Source of the DNA: Pachydiplax longipennis
Taxonomy: Eukaryota; Arthropoda; Insecta; Odonata; Libellulidae
Direction of reading: 5' to 3'
NCBI GenBank assembly: GCA_036926295.1
Contig: JAVFKF010000001.1
Location: 22,418,001 to 22,482,000 of the forward strand
DNA length: 64,000 nucleotides
Positions 48,103-59,423 of this stretch are shown here, piece after piece (the first letter of the stretch is position 1; the number at the start of each line of letters is the position of its first letter). The position numbers were made by a program, and so were the translations under genes. The notes below the pieces were generated by a model. That model searched no databases. It was not told where the DNA came from and worked only from the letters and a program-made list of their open reading frames with translations.

Positions 48103-48819
48103 TAGGAACAGCTGTTTCACTCTCGGTCCCTTCACACTCTAACAGGGTCTAGCGAACTGAGAACTGCTGATAGCAATTCGACCATAAACAAAACTCATAT
48201 ATGTAAATGAATTAAAATAAACTAAATGTATCTAGTACATTGAAAGCAAAGACATATGCATTTTGTTAACAATGCTACATACATATGGTATTGTTAACAA
48301 AAAGCTTACATATTTATTGAGGATTCAAACAAACAAATATACAGCTTACTTATGTTAATCATGAATTTTTATACTTTATAGTAAAATGTTAGATATAATG
48401 AAATAGGTTCCTCGAAATATTTATTGTTTGTCTGTATATTATTTTTTTTAATGCTAGGGATATAATGCGGACAATAAACTAATTGGCAAGAAATTAGCAA
48501 AAATACATTTCTTTGGTCTTTTCATTTTTCTTTTTGCTTTTTCTCCCTTATTTGATGAATGAAATATGAGAAAATTCCGATTATAGGGATTGGTGCTTTC
48601 TTTTATAGATGTAAATTCTAAAAATTGGAATGTATATAGGAATTGATCGGACTAGCTACTTTCCTGAGACTTGAATTAATATTGAATTTATACAAGATTG
48701 AATACCTACTAAAAATTTCGTGGTAAAAAGATCCGTCCTAACATAAGAACTACAAAATTGAAAAATTTTGTCGGCCAAATTCTGCAATAAATTAATTTCT
48801 CGAATTGACTGCTATAATA
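48103..48819 (+). repeat. 716-bp tandem unit, copy 2
   Basis: Same start (TAGGAACAGCTGTTTCACTC) and same end (CTCGAATTGACTGCTATAAT). The shared GAGAACTGCTGATAGCAATT, CGACCATAAACAAAACTCAT near the start is almost unchanged. It could be a low-copy large-monomer satellite or two insertions of one element. Confidence 0.8.
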
Positions 48820-49399
48820 AATCACGTCAAAATATTTCAAATTATTTCCATAGTACCAATTGGAATCTAAATATTATCGGCATTATTATGACTACTTTCA
48901 TAAATTGAATTTAGATCATTTTAACTTCCTAAACTAAAAATATTTTTAATGAATTTTCAAATTCACTCAATATAGACAACGAAATCATCCGCATGCACAC
49001 CATTGCACAAAGGATTTTTCGTCATTAATGTTTCAAAAGAATACCTGATGGTAAATACTTAGGCTGATACTCTACTAACTTAAAAATTCGATTAACTTCT
49101 TGAGATGATCAACAACTTTCGAGATACAAAAATAGTCTTTTTAGATTCTTGAACCATAATTCATGATCGTACATAATTTGATTCTAAATGTGTCACTATT
49201 ATCCTCTTATTCAAAAATTCCTCTATCTAAAAACCATTAAACAGGCTGATATAATGAGCAAAAACATCCGTTTGTGCGAGAAAACCGTGAAAAGCAAGAA
49301 CATCTGCAGAAATGAGCTTCTTAAGAGTGCACTATATTTAAAAGTATCAAGACCTTAATATACCGACTCAAAAACTTTGGAAACTTACACTCCGTCCCA

Positions 49400-50560
49400 A
49401 AAACATCCCATAAACTTTCACTCAAGCACTTCCCAAAAAGCATCACTTATTCCGAATGCAACCAAAGTCCCTCTGCGGCATCGCCCAAAAGAGAGCTGAA
49501 AAAAAAACTTCGAAATAACCCGACCGAGATGAATACTAACGAAGACGTTTCCATTTTGGCGATTAGAATATCCCTCCCAACCTCCGGATTTCTAAGCCTT
49601 CATAAAAATCCCGGTAAACAAAAGACGCTAGGACCACGCATAGAGGAGGAGAGGGGAATATTAGTCCAAAAAGAAGAAACTCGTTTAATTATACCGGGGA
49701 AGAACTCCTCGACGTAATTTTTTTGGGCTAATGAACCGGTGAATGGAGTCGGGAAGAAAATGATCTGTAAAATAATCGAGGAGGATGGGTTTGGGGAGTG
49801 AGAGATGGAAGGAGCAAACGCACGTGCAGGCACTTATTATTATTTTGGCAGAGGTGTCCTTGAGGAGGCAGTCAGGCCAGTTTTCGTAGCAGGAAGAAAG
49901 ATGGGAGGTCCCCTCCGACATCCCAAATCTCCCTCTCCCTTTATCCTGCCCAACACAACCCAACCCATCAACCCTTTCCCTATTTATTTTCTTTTCCCGA
50001 ACCTTTTTTCTCGAACCTCACCCTACAGACCCAACTCATTGTCACCCACCAGTACCACCCATACCTCCGAGGAAAAAAAATTCCCTTTAACATGCGACGC
50101 CACCTCGCGGCCCGATCCGAAAGCCCCATTCTTCCCGCGCAAAGGAAAAAAATATGAAAGCCTCGCTCCGCCCGATCGCTCTCATGTGAATGCACGGCTC
50201 TTTATGTGATAATTTCCACCTCCACCCTCGCCTCCGATAACTCCCTCATTAGAGGGAAAAGAAAGAGAGTTCGACACGCACACGTGATCGCGGGGTGTGG
50301 AGATAGTTTTTCGAGGTTGACGGTAAACATTCGTGCGCGATTACGCCGGCTTTCGTATCGCTTTGTTTCGTCTTTCGATGCAGGAAAGGCTCTTCATGTA
50401 TACAGTAGAGAAAGATGTTCTGGGAGTATGAAGGGTAAGTGGGTAAAGTGCGGGAATATACCAAACCGATGTTCCCCAAAGAGAAACGGGGGATGGACCA
50501 TGCACTCTAGTTTTGGTGGACCAACAGTAACATGGAGCAATATAACTGTGGAGTAACATG
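49400..50560. other. GC-rich island, pyrimidine-rich centre
   Basis: A long island. 49700-49800 is purine-rich, 49910-50080 is C/T-rich, and 50090-50400 is CpG-dense. ORFs of 62-134 codons lie on both strands and are unrecognised (largest plus 49805-50209, proline/serine-rich). Confidence 0.3.
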
Positions 50561-50968
50561 AGTTTCAGATTCTAATCCTGTACCTCGTGGTTATATATTT
50601 GGCTTCGTGAGGTAGAGTATTGCTATGAACTGGGTAAGATTAGAACGGGTAAAGGTAACTCTGCACATAAGGACGTCATCAATCAAAGGAAATCAGATCA
50701 AACTCCCTGAAATTCGGGTATATTATCAAAGAACAGCTACTGTAATAGATTAGTAAATTGATAGTTAAATTGCTTTCTTAGCCTAGTAATACAGTTTTAC
50801 TTCCCTGCAATGGAGAAACCTACTCTCAAGGCGGTATTCATTTGCACTCTTTAGAGAATTTCAAAATAGAGTACAAGTATTCCAGCATAAGTAAATCTGA
50901 ATTACGTATTCCATAGAAGAGACCTTCATTTTGCGGAGCTGCATAAGGGGTACAATCGAGTCCAAAGT

Positions 50969-51151
50969 GTGAAATTCCAGTTGAGGAATTTTACTACACG
51001 TCCGGTTTTGAGCTAAATCAGATCATCTTCAGGAACAAAAACACAACTCTACCGAGAATATATGCAAGGAAAGCAAAACATGCATTCCTGAAGATGAACT
51101 AATTTAATTCGAAACCGGTCTTGCATTTAAGTTTCTAACGAGGAATTTCAC
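50969..51151. mobile_element. 183-bp palindromic element, Penelope-like pLTR remnant
   Basis: Arms 50969-51035 and 51085-51151 are diverged inverted repeats. Both end in GTGAAATTCC on the outside and carry CATCTTCAGGAA / TTCCTGAAGATG on the inside, with CCGGTTTT / GAAACCGG between. A CCTGAAGATG...GAAACCGGTC sequence is, as I recall, the minimal hammerhead ribozyme found in Penelope-like retroelements. Two copies in opposite orientation fit the palindromic or tandem pLTR arrangements of those elements. No reverse transcriptase or GIY-YIG remnant is visible nearby. Confidence 0.55.
51088..51120 (+). ncRNA. Hammerhead-like ribozyme core (type I candidate)
   Basis: The core matches the hammerhead consensus CUGANGA - stem II - GAAA - stem III - NUH. 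CTGAAGA is at 51088-51094. Stem II is 51096-51110, where GAACTAA pairs back on itself through TAATTC with one C.A mismatch. GAAA is at 51111-51114, stem III is the minimal CC/GG, and the cleavage triplet GTC is at 51118-51120. Outside, ATGCA (51080-51084) can pair with TGCAT (51122-51126) as a weak stem I with an internal loop. The opposite-strand copy in the left arm has lost G of GAAA and the triplet. Activity is untested. Confidence 0.45.
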
Positions 51152-52829
51152 ATAGTGAACATTATTTCACCCTATGGAGTATTCGACATTTCCGTTCCTA
51201 ATCTGAAACCAACAAGACTCTTTGACCCGAATTATCTAAAAGAAAGCTAAACGTGAGTTTCCATCCAGAATTCTGACGGAAATGATAGAATAATAACTCA
51301 ATAAGCTCTTGTTATTAAGAATGTTATGTATTCAATTTCTTAAAAACATATAAAAACAATGTCCATCATATTAAATCATTATCAACCAATTTCACTTCAA
51401 ATGTCAATTCTCTAATGTTTCTTGGTTAAAGGTATTCTGATTCCTCTGAACGGAAATAAAATCTTAATTTTCTTATTGACATGCTTTTAATTGCGAGTCA
51501 AGCATTTCCAAACCACTATCTTTTCACGGTCGAGATCACCTTGACTTGAATTGAACCTCCATAATTTCTTATGGTTATTTTGAGATATTTCAATAGAATG
51601 CGTATCCTTTTCAAGCGAAATGTTTTCGTAAACCAAATTCTAAAACAACCCTCTTTTAATTAATCAAGCGAATGCAGATGGAAATAAGATAGCATCTTTC
51701 ATCCTCTGAGTAATCTCTTGTTTCAGTTGAGATATATTGCGGGAGCTGAACTTTCGCAATGAGTGGTTATTTACGCTTCACGGATGACAAATAGATTGAA
51801 ATATTGCTCCATGCCTGCAATTGTATCCTCCAAAATAACTATACATTTTAAGGTAATCTTAAGACTTAATGTCAAATATAATCCCACTGAAAGCGCTCAT
51901 AACTTCTTCAACTGATAAATGATCCAGATAAGAGGAAACTTGAAGTAATTACGTCTTTAATGCTTGCCTTTCCTGGAGATTTGTTTAGTTTGTAATCTTT
52001 CAAACAACGTAAATTTTCAATCTTTCAAACAACGTACAACATGTTTTACAACGAACATTTTTCTTCGTCCTAGATGGCATGTGATAGAAATGTATTGAAT
52101 TCAGGGCAACAAGGTGATCCACCAACCAGATAAATACTAGTTCAGCAGAAGTTGAACGTTGAAAATTTATTTTATAGTGCCTGAGGTACCATAAGATCAA
52201 AGTAAATAATATTTTAACTTCAGGAAAGCAAAAGTGAAATGAGTTATTCTTTGCCGTCTGTCTCGTACACAAAATTACAAATTTGGGATTTAATGAGAAC
52301 ATTGACTTTTGCTAATACATTTTCGTTAGTCCTTATAACCTTAAAATTTAAGAGGTTGGACATACTCATTCGTTGACTCTACATCTTCCATGACATTTGC
52401 CTGAAGATCACTAATATTTCAAGGATAAAAATAACATCCATAATCATGCAGAAATTTCAGCAATTGTACAAGGATCACTCTTAGGTCCTCCAAGAGATTT
52501 TTCACCATAGTATTATTTCACCGCTTGATATTAAATCTTTTCCCTTCTGTAAACATGGTTAATATCATTTACCGAACGTCCTTGGCTGGAAACATTCGCA
52601 GTTACTAGATAATCATCATGCGTATATGAATGGAATATCTAAACAGGTTGACATTGGTGGTGCTTTTTATTTTAAGGTTATGTAATGTTGTTGATTATTT
52701 TCCATCTCTTTTATTTAAATAGAAACCAGTGACAGCGATTTCCTCATATGTATATTGATTTTTTCTATTTAATTTTTCTATTTATTTTTCGTGTAACTAT
52801 ATCGTATTCCACACTGCCTTCATATTTTT
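51152..52829. other. AT-rich stretch without a supported gene
   Basis: Only a short direct repeat of AATCTTTCAAACAACGTA (51995-52034) stands out. The 100-codon minus-strand ORF 52000-52302 is unrecognised. Confidence 0.4.
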
Positions 52830-53136
52830 TCTACTTTGATTATTATTATTATTTCATTTATTATATTTATATATTTATTATTTTACTTTTATTATTCATA
52901 TATTTTCTACTATATTTTACCCCCTCCCTCTCTGTGGGTGTTTTTCTAGAACTTTGATAATTTCTTTGCCAAAATCAAGCTGCAAATATATATCGACACT
53001 CAGCTGTTTCTTTCTCTGATAATTCATTTCTATTTTAATTATTGTAAACATATACTGGTATCATATATAAATATCGAACGACACACGAGGTTAGGTGGAA
53101 GAGAGGCCCACATGAGCTCGCCAATGAAGGGTCTAA
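52830..53136 (-). repeat. Dispersed repeat family B, copy 5
   Basis: Minus-strand copy. Its 5' end at 53136 reads GACCCTTCATTGGCGAG, then GGGCCTCTCTTCCACCTAAC, CTCG, almost identical to copy 1. Further on it has GAAAAACACCCACAGAGAGG, and its 3' end runs into AAT repeats (52839-52854). A 69-codon plus-strand ORF across it is T-rich and compositional. Confidence 0.65.
52839..52854. repeat. (ATT)n microsatellite
   Basis: Short ATT run at the 3' end of minus-strand family B copy 5, matching the AAT tail of copy 1. Confidence 0.75.
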
Positions 53137-54888
53137 TCTATTTATCTATTAGCTAGGAATTCACTTTGGGCGCCTACTGAACATACGGCGTCGACCTTGC
53201 AGGCAATGAATGATTAGACGCACTAAGCGTAATTGATCGCAATTAACTGAGCGTTCCCTGCGTTCCTTGCTAATTAACCAAAGGACGAAGGATAATAGCA
53301 TGACTTCGATCCCAAGGGAAAAATTCTACTCAGAGATAGATTAGAAGGTGGCATTCTTTGGAGCGATTACATGCGTCTTGTAATGCTCGCACTGAAAACT
53401 CAGTCCCTCGCAAAAGAACACTTTCCATTGCTCCCAGTCTTCCGCAGTAACAATCGCTGCGATTCCAAGTTTATAATCCGATTTGCAAACTTCCGCGATC
53501 TTTCCCTTTCTTACATTCGCGAGATGAAAGGAAAGATTGGAAGGTGGAATCGGTAGACATCGAAGCAAAAGCGATAACTTTGGAGCTCTTCCGCAAGGTC
53601 ACGTCCTTATAAGGAAGTGTGCATTAAAAACACAGCAAACGAGTGTAAGATCCGCTTATAGTGAACAGTGCAATAAACGTATGATGTTAGAATGAAAGGC
53701 AATGAAAAAGAAACGATAGGTAAAGGAAAAGATACACATATGAAGATAGTATTCATCATTATGATTACCAATATCAATTCTTCTACGATTGTACATATCA
53801 TATTATTATATCCAATCATTATCCTTTGGATTTCAAGGGCTTTTTGAAAAATGAAAAGCGAATTCGGCGTATTTACGAAATTCAGAAAAAAATATCCACA
53901 TTTTAAAAACTTCAAGCTCCTTAAATATTTTGAGCGGAAAATTTAACCACGCTGTAAATGTCATTTTGTTGCATAGGTCTTTGATTCATCCAATGGTGGT
54001 GGGATTCAAATATTTTATGAATTTTGTCTCATCCGTATAGAGTATACAACCACATATACAGTGCAGTCTCGATTACTGCATTTTCCCTTATGATTCCAAT
54101 TTAGTATTCGTTTTCGAAACTTTAAGATGAAATAAGGATGAAATATTTCACAATCCAATGTTGATATTGTAGTATGATTGTAAGGAGAGGATAGAAATAA
54201 CTTTACCTTTATCATTCCACTGTTGGCCCGTCGATACAAGTAATCTCATATCAGAAAGATTTCGGAACCAGTTCGGAGAAATTAGAAAATTCTAGGAACC
54301 GTTTAAAGAGCACCGGTGTGAACCGGGTGAGTTCCACCATCGCTTACATGTGTTTCGCTTAAGATATATTTTATTGCGTGATTCAGAATGCATCTAAGTG
54401 GTTCGAAATCGTTAATGTCAGCGGAGAACTCAACGATTCGCGATAAGAAATAAGCTGAGAGACCGGAACTGATACCGACGCCGGAAATGATATTTGGTTT
54501 TTTCGCTAAACCGGAGCTAAAACTTATCTTTTAATGACTAATGCAACAGTGAGATTTGGTGGAGGTTGGGAATCGGTGAGTTAAGGGGGTTAAGTTAATT
54601 ATTTTATGCTCATACAGCTTTAGGTACTGAAAGTGCTCCTTTAGACGATACATTACAAGCGTACGAAGACGGGTTTAGGTATAAGACCTTCCTAAGGGAG
54701 AATAGACATGAAAAAATGTTTTGTATGCTTTGTAAAAATCTAGTGTATACGGGCCTATTTCTAAATGTAAAGTAATTAATAGTGGGAAAAAGAAACTCAT
54801 TCTTCTCGAAGTAATCTCGAGGAACATAGTGTTATAAAATAAACTAAAAAGTAAGCCATTTACTACAAATTGTTCCTTATCTACTGTT
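53137..54888. other. Mostly AT-rich stretch without a supported gene
   Basis: A moderately GC-richer patch at 53340-53610 has ORFs on both strands (75 codons minus, 61 plus) and no recognised domain. Short GGAACC/CCGG-rich sequence near 54260-54330. Confidence 0.35.
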
Positions 54889-55094
54889 CTATTCATTACC
54901 AATTATTCTATCCAATGTTTTCGCGATTTCGTCTTCTGTGCGAAAAACCTTATCTGTGTCAATCGAAGAAAGGTCAGCCGTTGCTACGCTGCCGAAATCC
55001 AAAAACCATTCTTCGGCCTTTAATAAGTGACGTCTCAGATATTTCTTTCGGTGCAAAAATGATGAAATTTCCTTAAAACTCGAAATATGAGAGT
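54889..55094 (-). other. Weak candidate terminal coding exon
   Basis: On the minus strand, TTTTAATTGTAG|AC (acceptor AG at 55095-55096) is followed by 66 open codons and a TAG at 54889-54891. The peptide looks protein-like, mixed and charged (RRHLLKAEEWFLDFGS, then TEDEIAKTLDRIIGNE at the end), unlike the AT-composition ORFs elsewhere. The ORF extends upstream to 55185 but that part is low quality. I recognise no family. Alternatives are a decayed transposon ORF or chance. Confidence 0.25.
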
Positions 55095-55878
55095 CTACAA
55101 TTAAAATATTTTCGCAATTGGAACGTATATGAAACATTATTGAGGTCAAACATAAACAGCACGCGAAAAAACGATTAATGATCACTTAGAAACTTTGAAT
55201 AATACCTCACAAAGGGTTATACCGAACGAGGAGGGTCATGGACGGAGCAGAGTTAAGTTATCGGAAAGTTCACGTCTTTGCCATGCATTCTACTTTAATC
55301 TCCTCCGATATTTGAGCTATGAGACAAAGCAAGACAATTTTTTGTTCTGTTTAACAAATTAAAGCACGAGTATAATTTTCAATTCCTCGTAGGCTACTTG
55401 GTCTAACGCTTATCCGATAACAATTTCACGACATATTTTTATTAATGATTCAAATATAATTACTTTAGTTGAAAATATTACGTAAGTCTTACAAAAAGGT
55501 AGAAAAAATTGTTCTTCACAGCATGAACACCAACAGTTCTAATTATAAATGGTACAAAGGTCTCTTGTTATAAATTTGATGGTTGTAGAAGAGATATTTT
55601 AGAATATAAAGGAATATCCTTGCATAAATTGGAAATTTTCAAGAATAAATTAATATTAATTAATAGCAACCCTAAGTTAATGAGAAAAGGAATCAGTTAA
55701 ATTTTTTTGAGGCCCATGAAATTATATAATCATACAATCATGAATCATGAATCAAATCATTATTATATGGCTTTGTTGCATAAAGTAATAATTTTTTGAC
55801 CGAATATTCTATTTTTATTAGCACATGGAACATTATAGAATTCACGGAGAAGGTCCAAATTTTGTGGAATTCCGACAT
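55095..55878. other. AT-rich stretch without a supported gene
   Basis: Nothing recognisable. Confidence 0.4.
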
Positions 55879-56300
55879 AATCGAAGAATCATGAAATGAA
55901 ACAAAGTTTTAGAAAACAAAAAAGTAACTTTTAGATCACTCTGTGTGGAAAGTAAAAGTAACTAAGAGATAAAGGTTCTCCCAGCGCCGAAAAGCGGCGA
56001 CCGTCTAAGGGCGATTCCCGGGAAACGGATAATCGTTTAGCGGTCCCAGTTCTTCAGAATCCCGATGTACATTTCGGAAACAATGCTTCCATCTTCATGG
56101 GGGGTCCAATGCTGAAACATCTCATCTCGCTAAACGATTATCCGTTTCCCGGGAATCGCCCTTAGACGGTCGCCGCTTTTCGGCGCTGGGAGAACCTTTA
56201 TCTCTTAGTTCACTGACCGCCGAGTTCCTTTTTTCTCCTTTCAAGTAAAAGTAACTTTGTTGTTTTTTAAATCTTTGCTTTATTTCACAATTCTTCGATT
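55879..56300. repeat. Nested palindrome: perfect 83-bp inner arms, diverged outer arms
   Basis: Inner arms 55960-56042 and 56128-56210 are exact reverse complements over 83 bases and GC-rich (they contain CCCAGCGCCGAAAAGCGGCG and CGATTCCCGGGAAACGG). The loop is 85 bp. Outer arms 55879-55932 and 56247-56300 are AT-rich and reverse complementary with 8 mismatches in 54. Gaps of 27 and 36 bp separate inner from outer. It may be a foldback transposon, a MITE nested in an older inverted duplication, or a palindrome kept identical by gene conversion. Confidence 0.9.
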
Positions 56301-58059
56301 CAGTGAGCATCATCCTCGCAATTTCGTGGATTCTTCGATCTGCAAATGGAACTCCTAACAGAAAAGTGTATTGCTCTGTTATTAGATATAGTTCAAATGA
56401 ACGCATGAATATTCATCACTCTATTAATCGCCAAAACATTTCCTTACTATACGCGTTAATTTGAATATTTACATGGAAATATACTTATCCAAAGAAAACC
56501 ACAAACACTTTGATTTCGTAATCGCTCTTCACCTTCGGATGTCATTGATTTTTTCAAGGTGAGCTTAAGTTCAAGCTCAACTGAGGATATCTTAAGAGGA
56601 GGTGACGGAGCAAGAGATTTCGAGTTAATTTTCCGCTAAAACGTGCGGATTATCGTTGATTAAATTTAAAAGCAATTGATAGTTAGTCACCTTTTCAATC
56701 AAGTCTCCATCTATTTGCTCGAGGCATTAAAGCTCTCGACAGAGGCCTCATCGAGAAGACTGAATAGTAAACAACCCTCTCTTTGCGAACGTCATCTCTT
56801 CTATTTTGAGCACTCATATTTGTCGCTCGATCGACCTTCGCTTGTCACACAAAATTACGCTTCTCATCTCTTCGATACGTATTTTTTCGTTCGTCGAGTT
56901 CGCTTGGAAACAAAGTTTTTCTTTCAGCACAATCGCCTTTCCATCACCGTATTACATAATTTATGATAAATCCAGTTTCAATAGTTTAAAATCCACATGT
57001 TTCGACCGAAGATTGTGGAGCCCCAGTACGAATTAAAAACAATAATTTGTATTTTTCGCAGTTTTTATTTAAACGTCCTTTCTGAGTCCCATCTCTGACC
57101 TGAGGATGATCTTCATGATTATTAATGTTTATTGGTTTTGGTTGATTTTAGATGAATAATTGCCTTACATAAATAAATTATATGAATTAATGAATACTAA
57201 ACCACATTTCATAAGTGATGCCTATGATTGAAAATGAGTTTCAAAGAAATTCATTCTGATGTTCATATCGAGAACAGGGAGACGAACATATTGGGGCATA
57301 TTTTTCGTTCCGGTTTTCGATCTGGTTCATCAAAAGAACCGAATTCCGGTTCAGCTCTGGTTTGGCTCCCTTGACAAATGTCAATCGCGTTCGAACCGTT
57401 TTTTCCCGCTGACCATTGTATTATTATATCCTTCTGAATGTTTGTTTTACTATAAATAAAATAAATGGATTTGTGAGTAACTTTTCGAAATTGCATGGCA
57501 AAGACATAGATGAAAGACAAAGAACAGGAAGGGCTTTTTCTTTCTCAGTTTAAGTGAAGAACCCTACTTCACTTGAAAATAATGCTGATGCATTGAAATT
57601 AGTTGTGTGTTATTTCCCTTGTGTGTACGTTAAAGTGCATTTTAAAGTTATTAAAATAGGAACTAGTTTACTGTGGAGAGTTCTTTCTGTATTTTTTGTA
57701 TTTAATCGTTTGCTGTACTATTTCTAGCTGTTTCCATTTAAATTAAATTATACTTTAGATAAATTTTACATGAATCATAAAATTTGGTATCCATAATATG
57801 CAATTCGTAGATACATATCCTTCTTCAAAAAACACTTAAGTAAAATGTGCATTGTTGGGAGCAATAAATAAATAATTAATAAACAACTATTTTCGGTTTA
57901 GGTTCATAGTCATGAAATTCTATATTTTTTGTTTTCAAGATCGATTTACACTCCAGCAAAAAGAACGTTCTTTTCAGTATTGGTACGGTTTCTTCGGATC
58001 ATTTATTTCCAGCCGTACTTCTAACCTTTCAGATCCTAAGCAAAATTTCCGTTGGAAGT
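56301..58059. other. AT-rich stretch without a supported gene
   Basis: ORFs at 56676-57036 and 57259-57520 are unrecognised. CCGGTTTTCGATCTGGTTC and related GGTTC/GAACC motifs cluster at 57312-57370. Confidence 0.38.
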
Positions 58060-58420
58060 ATTATCGCGCCTAAGCCCGCAGGATTTCCTCTCTTTAACTT
58101 AATGGTATCAACCCCCCTTTTCAAAGTGCCTTTTTTCTTTAATAAACCGTCCGCCCGCATGCTTTTCAGCCCCTGCAATCTCCTCCGCCCCCGACCCTTC
58201 AACTTGACTCGCAGACGGACTCCTCTCTTGCAATGGTTTCTATTTCTGTTCCCCCCTTTCCTTCTTTCACATCCTCTCTCTCTATTTCGGACCCCTGCAC
58301 TCCGACTCTTCCATCTCCCGACCTCCCATCACATTCCACTTGTCTCTTGCTATTATTACCCCTTTAACTCACTTCACATTATCTCCGACGGTTATCGCTC
58401 CAAATCGGGGATGTAGATTG
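58060..58420. other. Pyrimidine-rich GC island
   Basis: The plus strand is strongly C/T-rich with C-runs for about 300 bp. A 104-codon plus-strand ORF (58102-58416) is a proline/leucine/phenylalanine-rich product of that bias. Confidence 0.3.
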
Positions 58421-59232
58421 CATTTTTTTACTCTGGCTAATCGTTGAAGTTCATCGATACAATGGGAATGCTCTCCGTGAATTTCGACGATTTTCTATTG
58501 TTTCGTGCAAGGAAGTGCTTCCAAACGGAGTTAATCAACTTCATTAAGGTTTTCAAATAATAAAGGACCGTTGATGCATGTAAAAGTTTGTGATTGTCAT
58601 CAGCTATAAAAGCCTTTTCTTGAGTGGAGAGGGTTCAAAGTTCTTAGATGATTTTTGGTATCTTTTTATCATTGAATTCTTCAAAGGCAAATTTAAAATG
58701 CGCTATCTTTTACGAATCTCGTTCAATTGTTCATAAATGATTATGATACGAAAAGTTTCGATTCTTATTAAGGCTTCTATTTACGGAAGTATTCTTCTTG
58801 ATATTCTAAACTGAAGCTAGTACCTAGAAGCTTCAATTTTGTTGTATATTATAATTCTTAACACAGAAATGTTTACTGTAATGGTCTTGATTTGATCATT
58901 TTTATATTCAAATAAAATATATAAAAATCACCTCCGTCGATTTTTCAGGGTTCAATTGATAATTAGGTCTCCTGAATGAGATTCAACGAATGCGATGAAC
59001 CCAACTGATATACTTATCAGATAATTCGATAACACTATTCAATTATATATTCTTTCAATATGAATCTTGCATCTATTCCACATGATGCTTAACAAATGTA
59101 CCATATGATATGGCTTCATATAAATATAATACGATTTTTACTTTAATAGCACTAAGGATATGGATCCTATCGCATCATAACTCAAAATCAAACACGTATT
59201 GTTATTGACCTCCTTATCTTAATTTAACCTTA
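58421..59232. other. AT-rich stretch without a supported gene
   Basis: Nothing recognisable. Confidence 0.4.
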
Positions 59233-59423
59233 GTATGACGCTCATTAGTATAAATCTGAATATGTGCATTATCTCGAAATATGAAAGAAATCTTGGTGAA
59301 TCAAATACGTATTCATCATCCAAAGTGTTATTGAGAATCCTCGATAATATTGATCCGACATCATGCGATTCTTCGAAAGAAGACTTGCAAAATCTTCGGC
59401 AAAGGCGAAATATGAAAAGATAA
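59233..59423 (+). other. Weak candidate terminal coding exon
   Basis: A pyrimidine-leaning tract ending TTTAACCTTAG (59232) precedes 62 open codons (ATG at 59235) and a TAA stop. The second half looks protein-like (SSKVLLRILDNIDPTSCDSS, then KEDLQNLRQRR). No family is recognised and no partner exon could be found. It may be chance. Confidence 0.2.

Noticed and set aside
57300..57370. Cluster of GGTTC/GAACC and CCGG motifs
   Set aside because: Suggests an inverted-repeat remnant, but no pair of arms longer than a few bases could be aligned.
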